Of a stretch of DNA of 64,000 nucleotides, positions 43,691-56,324 are shown in pieces (the stretch's first letter is position 1; each line of letters opens with the position of its first letter). The notes beneath the pieces were generated by a model. That model saw nothing but the letters and a program-made list of their open reading frames with translations. It was not told where the DNA came from and ran no database searches. Origin of the DNA: Eupeodes corollae (lineage: Eukaryota > Arthropoda > Insecta > Diptera > Syrphidae); assembly GCF_945859685.1 (NCBI RefSeq), contig NC_079149.1, positions 125,576,065 to 125,640,064 of the forward strand, in the 5' to 3' direction. The translations under genes and the position numbers were made by a program.

Positions 43691-46600
43691 TGTGATGATG
43701 AGTTTCTATTTTCAAAATCAACTGAATTTTACAGCATGGGTCGAGAAGTGAGGGTAAATTTGTGGAAGTGAGAATTTATTTTATTTTGAATTTTTAGCTC
43801 TAAATCTTTGTTTATTCAAGTGTAAAAACCACATATTATTAAATGTTATTTTATGATCACATATACTGCCTCGCCACCATAATTCTAGAACTGAAGTAAA
43901 TCAAATAACAAAGCTGCATCCAACCGAGAACATATTTCTAAGAAGCAAGCTAAGCTCATGCAGACAAAAACCAGGAGAAGAAAACAAAGACATTAAACAA
44001 GGAAATAACAAATATGGTGCCAAAGGACGAATAATATTTATTAGACGCCGCCGCTACCGTTGCCATTGAAATGCTTTAAAAAGGGGTTAAAACGAGCCGA
44101 TATCAAAATATATGTTTCGAAGATGTTCAACTTGAAGGCTCATTTATAAAAAAAAGTGAAACGAATTTCCCTGAATATCCTCCTTTGCCGTGACTGCATT
44201 TAAATTAATTGCTACAGCTTTTCCCCTACTTCCACTTTGTTTCGAAAGGATTTATTTCCATCTCAATAGAATTTGAATTCGATTTAATAGAAAATCACGA
44301 ATAATAAATAAACACACAAAGTCAGAATGGCCCGAGTCGCCTTTTTCACAATCTATTTTTTTCCTTCTACAGCGGAAGTGTGAAAATAACAGTTAACGGG
44401 TTGTCCATGTCCACTACTTCAGGATCTGTAGAAACAAAAAAGAAGTTTCAAACAACCTTTAAAAAAAAGGATACACAAAGCATACGAGGGCAGTCAAGAA
44501 AAATGTTCAACATAAAATTCTTTCTCCCAGTTGTGTTTTTTAGTTTCAACTCTTCCTTAAAGGATATCCTCCAGGAGCCAGAAAGAGTGTTCGTGTAAAC
44601 AATGGTGGACTATTGGAAACATTTTAAAAGAAGGAAGTGGAATTTGTGTGAATTTCCAAAACAGGCGATCAATGTCACCAATAAAGCAGATACGACACCA
44701 AAAAAAAAAGAATTCATTGTGGATGTGTCCGACTTCCGACGATGAAGAGTTTTGGAATATTCAAGGAATTTCAACGATTTGTTATCCTCCGCCACCGCTG
44801 CTGCTGCTAAGCTTCTGTTTGCTCCTTTTATTTTTGGCAAGAAAACAAAACAAATTTTAAGTTGTTTTGTTCGCAAATCCTTTAAAGTCCTTGGACGCGA
44901 AAAATGTATGTTTGTTTTCTTTGTTAATTATATACGATTGCTTTCTACTTTTTAATTGTTAATTGCCTTAATGGGTCATAAATTTTAACAACACAAAACA
45001 AGTCTATTTTATACATTTTACTGTGCAGTTTAATCACACTTGAGATGCCAAGAAATTAATCTCAGTGTAATCCTTAATTGCTTGCATCTTTCTCGTGTAG
45101 TCCTTTGGGTCCTGAGATTTTTTAATGATAAATTAATTGGAAGCCCAAAGTGCATAGGCGGTCAAAGTAGAAAGCTAAAATTTTGTTTCCTTATGACTTA
45201 GAAATTTATTTGGCATTGGTGAAAGTTTGAACTTGAACAAAATACAGAAAAGTCAAAAAACAAAATATTCTCCTTCATCTTTAGTAGAAAAATATGTAAA
45301 TAAATCATAAAATTATAAGGAAGTCCTGGAGATGATGATGATGTTGGGGGTAGAAGGCATCAGGACTAACAAAGTTGTGAGAGTGTCCTTTATAGCGCGA
45401 GACACTCACCATCCCAGTGGAAGTGGACAGTGGCGCTTATACCTAGTTTTCTTTTTTTTAAGTCATAATTTTGTGGCAGATTTTTATGCTTCAGACGGGT
45501 AGTTCTTTATTATTATTATTTTTTCTTTGTTATGTCCTTTTGGTCCTTTATGAGGATGAGATTTAAGAAAAATAAAACCGCAAAGTGAAAACAAATTTCG
45601 GGAGTGTTATTGTTTGTTTTTTTGTTAGTCCTGTTTTTCTTATGTTTGTAGACAAAGTGAAAAGCGATGAGTGCGCTCTGCTTGGACAATTCGTAATTGC
45701 ATTACATTATGTGAAGAAGAAAAATATAAAAAATATAAAATATAAATTTTATAAAAAGAACAGACCATAAGTTTTGCGACATTTTTACTTAGGCTTGAGA
45801 TTATTTATTACTGCGGTAATCGTTTGTGTCCGTCCAGTACTAAAGAGAGAGGTCGTGAATCAATGATTTTTAGTGGAATTATTGTCATTTATTGTGATGC
45901 AAATTTTAATGTTTTGAATTCTTTTGAACTGGAAAAGTTAGTTTTTTATGTGAGGTAAGTTCGTTAAAGGTAAGAGAAAGGCTAAAGGAATTAACATTTT
46001 ACTCATTATCGACTTTTTTAAATTTTAAAAACTCATATAAAACAAGTATTTCAATGAAAACGTCAAAACCAGTGTAATTCTGATTTTGTGGTAATTTGTA
46101 TACGATGTTGACCCAATTTGAAATCCAATTTAAATTTAATTTGATCTCGAAGCGCAACATGGAGATCTTCAAAAATCTTGAACAGAAAACAGTAACTGCA
46201 TTTAAAAATTGTTTATCGGATTTAAAATTACCCAAAAACGACAAATTGCTGTAAATTTGGGGATTTAATTAATATGTGGAAAGGATCAACAGTTTATAAC
46301 AAACCAAAGCACCTTGTGAATAAATTTGATATATTTTCCTTTAAAAAACATAAAAATTATTTTATACATTGTTTACTTTCAAATCACACAAAATCTTAAG
46401 TTTTATGTAGAAAATATATAGAATGTGTTTAAATTATCAATTACTGCTCAAGTGTTTCGAAGCTGATAGATGAGTAAAAGCTAATTTTATTGAAATATAT
46501 GAATGCCTTGGGGCATCGATTCACTATTTTCTTTTTTATTTTGATTGATGAGTAGAAATTAACAAAAAATAAAAACGATTTACCTTGCTCTACTTAAACA

Positions 46601-47094
46601 TAACAAATAGAATAAATGAAGTTTTGCGAAAGCAGTTTTTATTGGGACACTGCGGCGTATACGTAATATATTTTTTTTAATTTTTCATTCAGCATTTTAG
46701 TTCAGTTTTTAAGAAGTACATAATTTTAAGAAATTTATATCGTTAGAAAAAATTAAGTAGAAAATAAAGGTTCAAATCAAACGCGACGAAATACAATCCT
46801 AGCATCCTAGTATATATATATTGACCTTTTTGCTTATTGAAATGTAAATAAATGTAAGAATTAATGGTTTGAAAAATGTTTGATAAGAATTTTGGTATGA
46901 TTTTAATTTAGAATCAAATAAAATCATAGAAAAAAACAGACTTCGAACTGCACACTATGATAACTTTCCATTCGTAATTCGTTCCATAAAAGTTTGCATC
47001 TGAATTATTTTGTAACTTGCCAAATTTTCACGTAGAAAAAATGTTAATAAATTTTATTTTTGTTTGTATTTTGGAAAAATGGTCAATTGATTTT
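43691..47094. other. Mixed AT-rich DNA with small GC-richer patches, no recognised gene
   Basis: GC-richer patches lie at 43900-44100, 44600-44830 and 45330-45430. The last has GGGATG|GTGAGT followed by CTATAAAG on the minus strand, a donor-like and a TATA-like string, but no supporting exon or start was found. Open frames at 44610-44955 overlap on both strands and are unconvincing. Confidence 0.35.
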
Positions 47095-47450
47095 TAACTT
47101 CCCATAGGAAGTTATTGTAATGGGTCCGATTTGTAAAATTGAAAATTTTGACATTTCTCGATGTCTGTGCATGTGTACGTACGTTCTTACGTCCGTACGT
47201 TCGCGACGTTTTTTTTTCATTGTCCATATCTTAAGAACCAGGAGAGATACCGACTTCAAATAAATTTTGTTATACAGATAGAAAGGCAGAAAGGGCTCTC
47301 AAGAAAATTGCGTATGCGACTTTTTTACCATAGCAGTTTTTAAAAAAGGTGAACATTTTGGTTAACCCTAAATATTTTATAAACCAAAAACGCTAGAGAA
47401 CTGAATTAAATTTTATATAATACATTGTAACGTGATACCAAACAAGTATA
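47095..47450 (+). repeat. Repeat family R, copy 2 (best end)
   Basis: It begins with the hairpin TAACTTCC-CATA-GGAAGTTA (47096-47115), then TTGTAATGGGTCCGATTTGT, GACATTTCTCGATGTC, a CGTACGTTCTTACGTCCGTA stretch, CTTAAGAACCAGGAGAGATA, and GGTTAACCCTAAATATTTTA. It is the same family as 3801-4219 (inverted there) and 53104-53370. No coding capacity. Confidence 0.7.
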
Positions 47451-49439
47451 TTTTTGAAAAAAATACAATTATCGGTTTTTGTATAAATAAAAAAAACTGA
47501 AAAAATGTGCTAACTCTAAAATTTTACGAATACAAAACGATTTTATCTCCAAAAAAATCCAATAAACTTTTGTTAAAAAAAATTTGAATTTCGACTCGAA
47601 TATCTTTTCAAGAATTTGAGATTATAATTTTCAACTAATTTTTACTTATAAGAAATATTGTTTTCAAAATTTGGAAAAAAATTTTAAGGAAAATCTATAT
47701 ACTGTTTTTTTTGCAAACAATTTAAACCTAACAAAAAAACAATAATAAACTTCATAAAAACTTACTACTCAAAAATCATTTAAAAATTAATATTATTCAA
47801 ACTCTTTTTAGTTAACAGTTTTTTTTTTAAATATCCTAAATAAACTCTACAAAAAAAAGTACGCAAATTTGGTAAAAATTGACGTTTGGTTCTTGATATT
47901 TCTCAGAATAATTTCGTTTATCCAATTTGTAAAAATTAAAGAAATGCTTCTTAATTGGACTAAAAATCTATTTAACAAAACCAGATTTTCAAACTAAATT
48001 ATTTCTTTTATTAATTTTAATTTTTTTAAGAATAATTTTTTTAACAACTTTTTTAACCTAACACGAAAACCTACAAACTTTTAAGCAAGACAAATCGACA
48101 GCCGAGATAGAAAGTTATGAGTTTGGCCTCTTTTTTATTTTGCTATTGTATACGACTTTTAAAATTATACTTGAAAATTAATTATGAAAAATGAATTTTA
48201 CTAAAAAAAACATTAAAACAGAGAAGCTCTTTTTGTTTTAAGAAGGTTGTTTAGCACACTGAGACTGTAGAAAGGACTTTAAACAAAATGTGGTGGATGG
48301 TTTTGTTATTAAATGAAATGAAAAACATTTTTTAACTAATTTTAATTTTTTATATTATAAAAATGTTTCAGTTCAACAAATTTTAAAACAAAAACATTCT
48401 ATTTCCTTATTTATATACTTTTGATATCTTTTAAAATATTTAAGAAAATTCAGTTCACATTTTATTTTTTTAAATAAAAAAGTAAACAAGAAAATTCACA
48501 AAGATCTACAATAAAAAAATAAAAATATTGTATATTGAAAGAATTGAAATGATTAGTCGAAGAATTATATTTCTTAAAAAATAAACTACCAAAACTTAGA
48601 ACAATTAAACAGTGACATTTACTTTAGGGACAATTTACTTTATAAACAATTTAAATACGCATTTGCCAGATTTTACTTAAAACAACTGCAAAAGTACTAT
48701 GAAATTAGGGCGCTGTTTCACCAAAGATTTTTCTCCTTACTCTGCACTTTTGCTTTGCAAATTACGATTAACCAAGGACAAATTTCCAAAGGGGAAATTA
48801 TTGAACCATTTTTCAAAATAAGTTTCATCAAACTTAATTTTTTGATTAAGGAAAAGTACCTTTGAATTTGTGGTATAAAATTGTAAGTAAATTAAAATCC
48901 AATATTGAAAGGAATATGTGTTAAAATCCCTTGCAACAACTTTCGTCTATACTACATTTGGCTGGAAATAAACCCAATTCCACTGTTTTGTATTTTAACA
49001 CTAAGCATAAGCAAAGCAACCACCTGCAAATTAGTTCAATATTATCATTGATGAATTTCTTTTTTAATTTGCAATTTTTCTGAAACACTTGCGATTAAAA
49101 AATAAATAACGTTTAGTAAAACATGTTCAAACGCTACAAATATCCCGACCTAACCTAGATGAAAAGTAAAAAAATAAAACAGAGGAAAATAGTAATTTTA
49201 AATAAGATCTGCTACAATCCCATTTTAAATTCATCTTTAAAAACCAAAATAAGTCTGATTTGAGTACAGGATTATAAATATCAAAATATAAAGGAACTAA
49301 AATCACACCAAAGATTCAAAAAAATATGCCTCTAGAACAAAGTACCTTAAATGACATCCTTGGTGCAAAAATTATCGAACTGGGTTCGACTTTGTGTCCT
49401 ATTTATCAACCTTAATTACCATAAAGTTCCTAACATCCG
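47451..49439. other. Very AT-rich DNA, no recognised feature
   Basis: Long A- and T-runs; no exon, tandem or inverted repeat recognised. A GGGCGCTGTTTCACCAAAG string at 48709 has only a weak inverted partner near 49080 and is not called. Confidence 0.4.
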
Positions 49440-49640
49440 CCAAAGCTTTCCCATAGACCTTTGCGAGTAAAATAATTATAACCAGATGACATTGGATTTA
49501 TTACACCGCAATTAATTACAATCCTACGATTACGATTAATAGAGGCCATATGCTTTATTACCATCTGCAGCTGCGATGACATAGGTTATATGTGCTGTCC
49601 ACATAATTTACCATGCATTTTCAAAAGAAGACCTTCTAAG
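49440..49640. promoter_or_regulatory. Candidate enhancer with clustered homeodomain-type sites
   Basis: Within 200 bp there are CAATTAATTACAATC (49509-49523, TAATTA core), GATTACGATTAAT (two GATTA-type cores, about 49528-49541), TTTATTAC and a CAGCTG E-box (about 49568). They lie in a balanced-composition, non-repetitive sequence with no reading frame. Binding-site identities are by consensus only. Confidence 0.35.
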
Positions 49641-49869
49641 TTGTTCGACGATGCATACGAAATCTCTAAATACCAAATGCATACTAAATATATTAACATA
49701 TTTCACAAACTGGAACTTTTCCAATTCTAATTCTCGACCTTCCTCAACAACATCATCATTATGATTATACGAGTTTCGAGTATGCTCGTATTAAACCTCA
49801 AACCTATATTTTTAAAAAAGTGTTTGTTTGAAAATTATTGTAAGAACACACGTACATAAGTTGCGTATA

Positions 49870-50880
49870 TCTTCGAGTCACGCCCCCCATTTTAATTGAG
49901 TTTAGAACTCTCATGAATACAAAAGATAAAACACACTTGTTGGCAACACTCCATCGGTGATAAATTCTTGCAATCATAAAATCTTAACAAAAAAAAATAC
50001 TACGAATGCGTTGCTGCTGCTGCGCTGCTGCGTAAGAAAAACCATAACCGATAAACAAATGATAATTTTTTTGATTTTTGTCCAAAAAATGTTTACATTC
50101 TCGGATCACAGGGAACCAAATGCGAAAGTGAAAGAATCCCCTGGCACACGCACTATGTCATCGACTTCAAATACGTTGTCGTGCGTCGGTCGCGTCGTCG
50201 TTTGTTATTCCTGCCAAGTAGGACGCATCTCTTGATGGCAACAAAATGACGACGGATTCACTAATGGCAATGTCCTCACATCCTCATCCTCAACCGAACG
50301 CGACGGATGTGATGCCAATTTGAATAAAAAGAAATAAAATATTTGTTTGATGAGCAATCTTAGTCAGTCATTTGATGATGGAGAGGGAGGCGAGAATGAC
50401 AAGAATAAGATTCCTGACCAAGTTCCAAAAAAATCTTCTTCTTCTTCTTGAAGTAGGTTTATGTTAAGCGTAAGCGAAGCGCGTGGAAATTGTTTGGCAG
50501 CATGGTAATGAGTTCTTGCCAGAAAATCTTTTCCTCGTATAAACAAATCACTTTATACGTCATAGTACTTTTCCCGTCTGTTGGTTTTTGGGAGGGAGAA
50601 GAGGGGGAGGAAGGAGTAAAGTTAATGTTTTTTTGCAATCGGGCCAAAAAAACCGTAAATATTTCTGCAGACGCAGGTTGTTGTTGAGAGGAATCATGGC
50701 GATGCGTTGGGGAATACCTACTTACTCAGAGCTTGTGATGACGACGAACGAGCGACGCACGAAGTGACGTGGTGGTGAAGAAGGATGTTATTCGTTGTGG
50801 AAACAGAGCCAGGTGGTGGATGGATGGTGGATTTTTATGACTTTTCAAAGTGAACCGTGAGAAAATTTGGAAATTCTCAC
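49870..50880. promoter_or_regulatory. GC-richer region, function unknown
   Basis: It contains GCTGCTGCTGCGCTGCTGCG (50010-50032), CGTTGTCGTGCGTCGGTCGC near 50172, several overlapping open frames on both strands (49957-50687), and a minus-strand donor-like CTCGAG|GTGAGA near 50881. None of the frames has a recognisable domain. It may be a promoter/5' leader or regulatory DNA. Confidence 0.25.
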
Positions 50881-51375
50881 CTCGAGACGTACATACTCAA
50901 TAAATATATTTGTTTTTGAAAATAGCTAAAAATATAGTTTATTTTGTTAGCAATAAATGAAAAGGATGTGGTGATGAGAAACTTGAATGAGTTGAAAGGC
51001 ATTTGAAGTTTATGGCTTTATAATGACCACGATTCTTGGAAATGATGGAACACATCAACAACATTCTCGTTGGTAGCATTTTTCAAGAGTAAAAAACTTG
51101 ACGAAAAACGTAATATAATTTGGAAAAATTTTGTTGAAACTGCTCAGTAAAATTAAAAACCTTTAGAAGCAAAAGAATGCTAGAAATTTATACTTCATAT
51201 AGTTCCAACGTTCGAAAGCCTCCAATCTGTTCATCAAAATTCAGATAATTAATACAAATTAACACACAACGGTTTCTCAACGGTTAAGAAACAATTTTTC
51301 TTCGGATTTATAGTAAGTAATTTTGTATGCTCGTGTTTTTTTTGGTTAAGCCATCCGTAGTAGAGTAGACATTTA

Positions 51376-51600
51376 CAGTTGTGTTCATAAAAATAGCAGT
51401 GCTGGTCACATTTTATTAGATTGTCAATTATTTAAATAACGCAAATTCTTACAACAAAATTATCATGTTACTTGCATCTAACGGTCTTTCGTTTTCATAT
51501 TAGAGACTTTAAGCTTGAAGTTATACTCTACTTTTCCTAGCGAACACGCATTCTTTCAAAAACTCTGGATATGGAGTGTTCATAAAAATAGCAGTGCTTT
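51376..51600 (+). repeat. Left IR/DR end of the Tc1-like element
   Basis: The outer copy (51378-51403) and inner copy (51575-51599) of GTGTTCATAAAAATAGCAGT are direct repeats. Both are matched in inverse at the right end. Confidence 0.75.
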
Positions 51601-52970
51601 TGATTTTATAATTAAAAAGTGTTAAAAATTCAATTTTTTTTATTTTTCGGTAAGTAAATATTTTAATATTTAAAGTTTTAAGTATTTGTAACATACTAGC
51701 ATATACAACATTAATAAATATTAGCTCAAAAATAAACAATGGGACGATGAAGACACTGTACCGAAGAAATTCCAAAACTTATTAGAAAACTGCGTTTGGA
51801 GGGAAAAACCTTCCAAAATATTCAAGACATCCAAGGCTGCTCAGCAAAAATGGTCAGTAACGCCTTAGAATGGCAAAATAAACCGAAAACACTAGGCCAA
51901 AAAAGGATAACTACCGAAAGAACTAACAGAAAAATTGTTCAGTTAGCAAAACAGAACCCTTCCATAGACTTTAGGAAAATAAGAAATATACTTTACTTGT
52001 CTGTTAAAGCTGTCACAATACGAAGACGTCTTTTTTAAGCTAAGTTACCAGCCAAAGTCCACGCAAGGTACCATTCTTGACGAAAAGACATGTGGCAAAG
52101 AGAATGGAGTTTGTTAAAGTGCATAAAGATTAGGCAAAAGAGAAATGGAGGAATGTTCCGTGGAGCGATGAAAGCAAAGTCGTCTTTTTTGAGTCCAAGG
52201 GTCGTCGGGAATATGTGACAAGACCCTAAAATGCAGCATACGATCTACGGTACACTATAAAAAATAGTGAAGCATGGTGGAGGAAAAGTTATGATATGGG
52301 CTTGTTTTTCATATTACGGTTCGGGCCTATTTATCTCATGGGGGGTATAAGGGATGCAACCGAGTATGTAAAAATTCTAGAGGATGTTATGTTACCCTAT
52401 ACTGAAGAGAAAATGCCGTTGGTTTGGGTATACCAACAAAGCTATGACCCAAAGCATACTTCAAAAAGGCAAAATCGTGGTTTGCGCAGAAGAAGTTATC
52501 CGTTATGGAGTGACCCGCTCAATCTCCCGACCTTAACCCCATCGCAAATTTGTGGGGGCATGTTAAGAACGCAGTTCATAAAGCAAAACCCTACAATTCG
52601 AAATAATTGTGGGAAGCAGTGCGTGATTCGAACGCAATACCAGTCGAGAGGTGTTATGCAACAAAGTACTAATTGTAGGCTAACATTTTTTGTATACTTT
52701 CATATAACTTATTACGGTTTTTCGTACTTCTTACGTAATAGATCCAGTACTTTGTCATGCACTGCTACTTTTATGAACAGCCATATATTTAAAAAACGGT
52801 TTTTACTGTTACAAAGCTAACGGTAAAAAATCGTTAATATTTATTTTCTGTTATTATGAACAAAATTTTTTAGTTTGTTATTAAAAATTTAATGAAATAT
52901 ATTACAACGTTGATATTGAAGGCCTTTTTGTTTTATTTGGAGAGCACTGCAATTTTTGTGAACACAACTG
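51376..52970 (+). mobile_element. Tc1/mariner transposon with both ends, transposase decayed
   Basis: TA target duplications lie at 51374-51375 and 52971-52972. The outer ends are CAGTTGTGTTCATAAAAATA and GCAGTGCT on the left, with the inverse at 52943-52970 on the right. A second, inner repeat occurs about 200 bp inside each end (51575-51599 and 52756-52781), the IR/DR layout known from Sleeping Beauty-like elements. The transposase runs from about 51739: helix-turn-helix text (FQNIQDIQGCSAKMV), KIVQLAKQNPS, MIWACFSYYGSG (about 52290), DPKHTSK (about 52447) and a frameshifted PDLNPI-like segment (about 52525). A stop follows the third codon and frameshifts are frequent, so it is inactive. 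Confidence 0.85.
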
Positions 52971-53103
52971 TATATGCAAACACAACATCTGCATTTGAAT
53001 TACTGCCGATAAAACATTAAGTGAAATTCTGCTGCAGGTATTTAAGTATCGGAAGCTATTTGCGAGCATTTCATTCTTATACGATATTTGCACAAAACTT
53101 ATT

Positions 53104-53370
53104 AGCTTAACAAAGGAAGTTATTTTAATTTGTCCGATTTTTTGACGTATCTAAAATTGAAATTAAAGTTTTTCAGAGATGTTGGTGCGTGCGTAGATAT
53201 ATTGACTTCAAATTAATATTGTTTTGCAGTTAAGAACATTGAAAGATGCAGGAAGGACTTTCAAAAAAAATTGAGTAAGTGCCTTTTCTACTATAAGAGT
53301 TTTAAAAAAAAGTGAACATTTTAGTTGACCGAAAATATCTCACGAAAAACTGAAAAAATATATTTGCACC
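53104..53370 (+). repeat. Repeat family R, copy 3 (diverged)
   Basis: GGAAGTTATTTTAATTTGTC and CGATTT, a GATGTTGGTGCGTGCGTAGA stretch, then ATTGACTTCAAATTAATATT, CAGGAAGGACTTTCAAAAAA and GTGAACATTTTAGTTGACCG follow the order of copy 2 with many changes. Confidence 0.55.
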
Positions 53371-53417
53371 TTGGTACCTCCAAGATAATTGTAAGCAGAG
53401 AATTGCGTATTTTAACA

Positions 53418-54171
53418 CCTGGGCCCTGTTAATAACACTTGAAAGGTGAAAATTCTACAAATTTGTTACACTTTTATGGCAGTTTTGTATTTCATAAAAT
53501 AGTGACAAGTGACAAGTTTGTTCGAAAAATACAGTGACAAATTTGTCCTGACAATTTCTTCACTCTTCAAATTTTTTATGATCAAAACACGATGAAATAC
53601 GGAGAAAACCTTTGTACTTTATTTCAATTTTCTTGGTTTCTTGACCAATTGTTTCGATGTTAGAAGTGAAACAACACTGGCACTCTTTAAATGTTAAAAT
53701 GTCACACTTTTCAAAATCGTGGTTTGTAAGTAAAAAGTGTTTCAAAACTATTTAAAATTCTGAGACAATGTCGACGTATTACACGGAGATCTAACTGAAA
53801 ATTGTCGTCACATTATCTTTAATTTGTGTTTTGGTGTTTTCACTGTCAACACTTGACCGTAAGTTAGTTTCCTGTGACAACTAAACTGACAAATATGTAA
53901 ATTGTATTTTTTTTTCATTTCGTAAAAGAATTGTCAGTACAAATTTGTCGGAAAATTCCTGACAATTGTGGAAAAATATTTGAAAATTCATTTTTATATC
54001 ATTTTCTTTATAAAACGAAAATATTTCAATTGTCTTGAATTTTCCTACAATTCTACAAAATTTGCAAGTTTTTTATGAAACACATTTTGACAACTATTAA
54101 GTTGTGAATTAAAACAATTTGTCCACTTTTTACTTGTCACAATTGTCAATGTCTATTAAATAGGCCCCAGG
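53418..54171. mobile_element. MITE-like element with CCTGGGSCC ends
   Basis: The left end CCTGGGCCCTGTTAATAACA pairs with the inverted right end CCTGGGGCCTATTTAATAGA. Subterminal regions on both sides are full of TTTGTCA/TGACAA direct and inverted motifs (GTGACAAGTGACAAGTTTG near 53503; TTGTCACAATTGTCAATG near 54135). The target duplication is unclear; no transposase. The superfamily is unassigned. Confidence 0.55.
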
Positions 54172-54543
54172 TAAAATTTAAAGAAAATAGAAGCAACGTT
54201 GTTTTACAATTAATAAAACTTGAAACAAAACTCTACTAATAGTTGGTAAAAATTAATTTTCAAACACCAAAACTTACAAAAACTACAAAAAAAAATGATA
54301 AGAAATGCTTTTCAGCGCAAGTAATTTGCTAACAAGGAAAGACATTGACTTCAATTTTGGTTAACTTACATAAAATGTTGTTTTTAATATTTTGTTAAAC
54401 TGTTAGAACCTTTGACAACATCCTACCTTCTTTTTATATTTTATTTTCAAGACAATCTATTAAAATGTTTGTATGCAAATCATTAAACATTTTATTTATT
54501 TTGGAAAAAGAAAATCAACACAATTTGAATCAATTTGATTTCA

Positions 54544-55065
54544 GGGGGTCATTCCGTAAAACGATAATCGTTGGACGATAGCGTTTTGACGATAGTCTCA
54601 CTTCACGTAAGACGATAATCGTCAAAGTGATATCGTCAAAACGATATCGTTTGCAAGATAGCTAAGTAGGTATCGTCTGCTTTTAATTTCCATTGATAAC
54701 TAAGTAAATTGAAGTAAAGAAGTTTCGGTGTAGTTTAGTTTTGTTACAAAGTGGAAATATAAACTCAAAACGCAATTAATTCGGTTACGAAGAAAATTAA
54801 GAGATGAATCGGATCTTCTATTCTAACTCATATGTATCATTTTTTGTATATACAAAACATTAGTAATCTCTCTTAATTGTTGTTAAATAAATAAAACAAT
54901 TGTAGCTTTGGAATTGCAAAAGAGTACGTTATAATGATACTGGAAACATGATAATGATACTATTGAAACTTTGGGCGAAGAGGAACATTGGTATATATTA
55001 CTGACGATATCGTTAATGATAATTGGTTTGACGATTATTGTTTCGGAAATTACGGAATGACTCCC
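54544..55065. mobile_element. CGAT-rich MITE, complete copy
   Basis: The ends are GGGGGTCATTCCGTAA (54544) and the inverted GGGAGTCATTCCGTAATTTC (right, 55046-55065). The first 110 bp hold seven ACGATA/TATCGT cores, including the 14-bp palindrome AAACGATATCGTTT (54639-54652). The right end has GACGATATCGTTAATGATAA. It is non-coding. A truncated inverted copy lies at 13422-13883. Confidence 0.7.
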
Positions 55066-56257
55066 GAAGTCTTATTTAAAGTTCCTTTTTTACAAGTGAG
55101 TTAAGACTTAAAAGATTTATTATCGAAAAACAATAATTGTAAGTTTTTCTCATCGAAATTTTCTTAAAAAAATGTATTAAAAAAGTGATTTTTAAACTGA
55201 TCGAAAATTGTATGTTCCATAATATTTTGCCCAAATTAAGCAATATATTAAACAAAGGCAAAAAAAAGTCAAAAAAATCGTACGACAGCAAAAAAGTATT
55301 CAATTAAATCGAAATTAATGAATTATCCGACACAAGAAAAGTTGTTTTAATTTTGTCTCTGTAGCAAAACAAAAACAATAACTAGTCATACACGAACATT
55401 CTGTATAAATTTTATTTTGACAAAAATAGAAATTTAAAAAATATTCAAAATATGCAAAAAAAAAATGTGAGTTAATTTTGATTGTCTTAAAATTATTAAA
55501 TTATTTGTTGTATTAATATTTCTTCTAAGTTGGTTTTCATAATAATCAAATAATGAAATTAAATTATTTCAATACGTTTCATCTTGGTCAATTTTTAAAG
55601 AATTAAATTAGATTTTTAAAGTTTTAGTTTAAAAAAAATATTTTGTTTAACACAAAAATACAATAAACATCAAAAATAAACCGAAACTAATTACAAAAAA
55701 AATGTATCTAAAAATATTTTGTTTTATTAATTAAGTTAATTTCCGACTTCAAAAATTTCATTGACTGAAATAAAAAAAATGGAACCCTTAAGTGAAGGTA
55801 TTTTTAAAAATGTTCTTAATTGTATGTTTGTTTATTGTCAAAAAATATATAATTTTGAAATACAATGACAACGTTTATGTTTTAAATACTTTGCGAATTT
55901 TGAAATAGATAACAAATGAAATTTAAAATCCACTCTGATATGTGTAAGTGTAAGAAAATAAAGAGCAGTAAAAAAACAGTTAAATATTCCAATATTTAAA
56001 TAAATCAAAAGAATAACTGAAATATTGAGTTAAGATATAATATCTGTCAAAAAAGGTAAAACTAAATTATAGAATTTTTAAGTAAAAGAACTCGATCTTA
56101 GAAAAAAAAGTACAAACAATTATAAAATTTCACTAAAAAATAGCAAATATTTGAACAAATTAAGGTCCATTCATCTCAAACACATAATAAGACTTGTTTT
56201 AATAAATTTCAATATAGTTAAAAAAAGAAATAATAAAAATATTAATCAATTACTCAC
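55066..56257. other. Very A-rich DNA, probably intron after the candidate exon
   Basis: No repeat or coding feature is recognised. If the 56258-56324 exon is real, this is the start of its downstream intron on the minus strand. Confidence 0.4.
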
Positions 56258-56324
56258 CACGATGTTTAAAATTTGATGAAGTTTTAAAAACTTTTCCACT
56301 ACTATTGCTTCGATTCATCAGCAT
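56258..56324 (-). CDS. Candidate amino-terminal exon, gene unknown
   Basis: On the minus strand an A-rich leader (AAAAAAACTTTAAGTTATAA) precedes ATG at 56324. The exon reads MLMNRSNSSGKVFKTSSNFK then HR, and ends at a consensus donor, CGTG|GTGAGT (phase 1, boundary 56258). The short basic Ser/Asn/Lys-rich text, second in-frame Met, leader composition and perfect donor suggest a first coding exon. No family is recognised. The downstream exon is not identified; the segment at 28429-28628 is phase-compatible but 27 kb away. Confidence 0.4.

Noticed and set aside
45330..45430. Minus-strand GTGAGT donor next to CTATAAAG as a promoter and first exon
   Set aside because: The TATA-like string is downstream of the donor on that strand, and no exon with a start codon or coding text supports it.
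48709..49100. A terminal-inverted-repeat element (GGCGCTGTTTCACC)
   Set aside because: The proposed inverted partner near 49080 matches only in a few bases.
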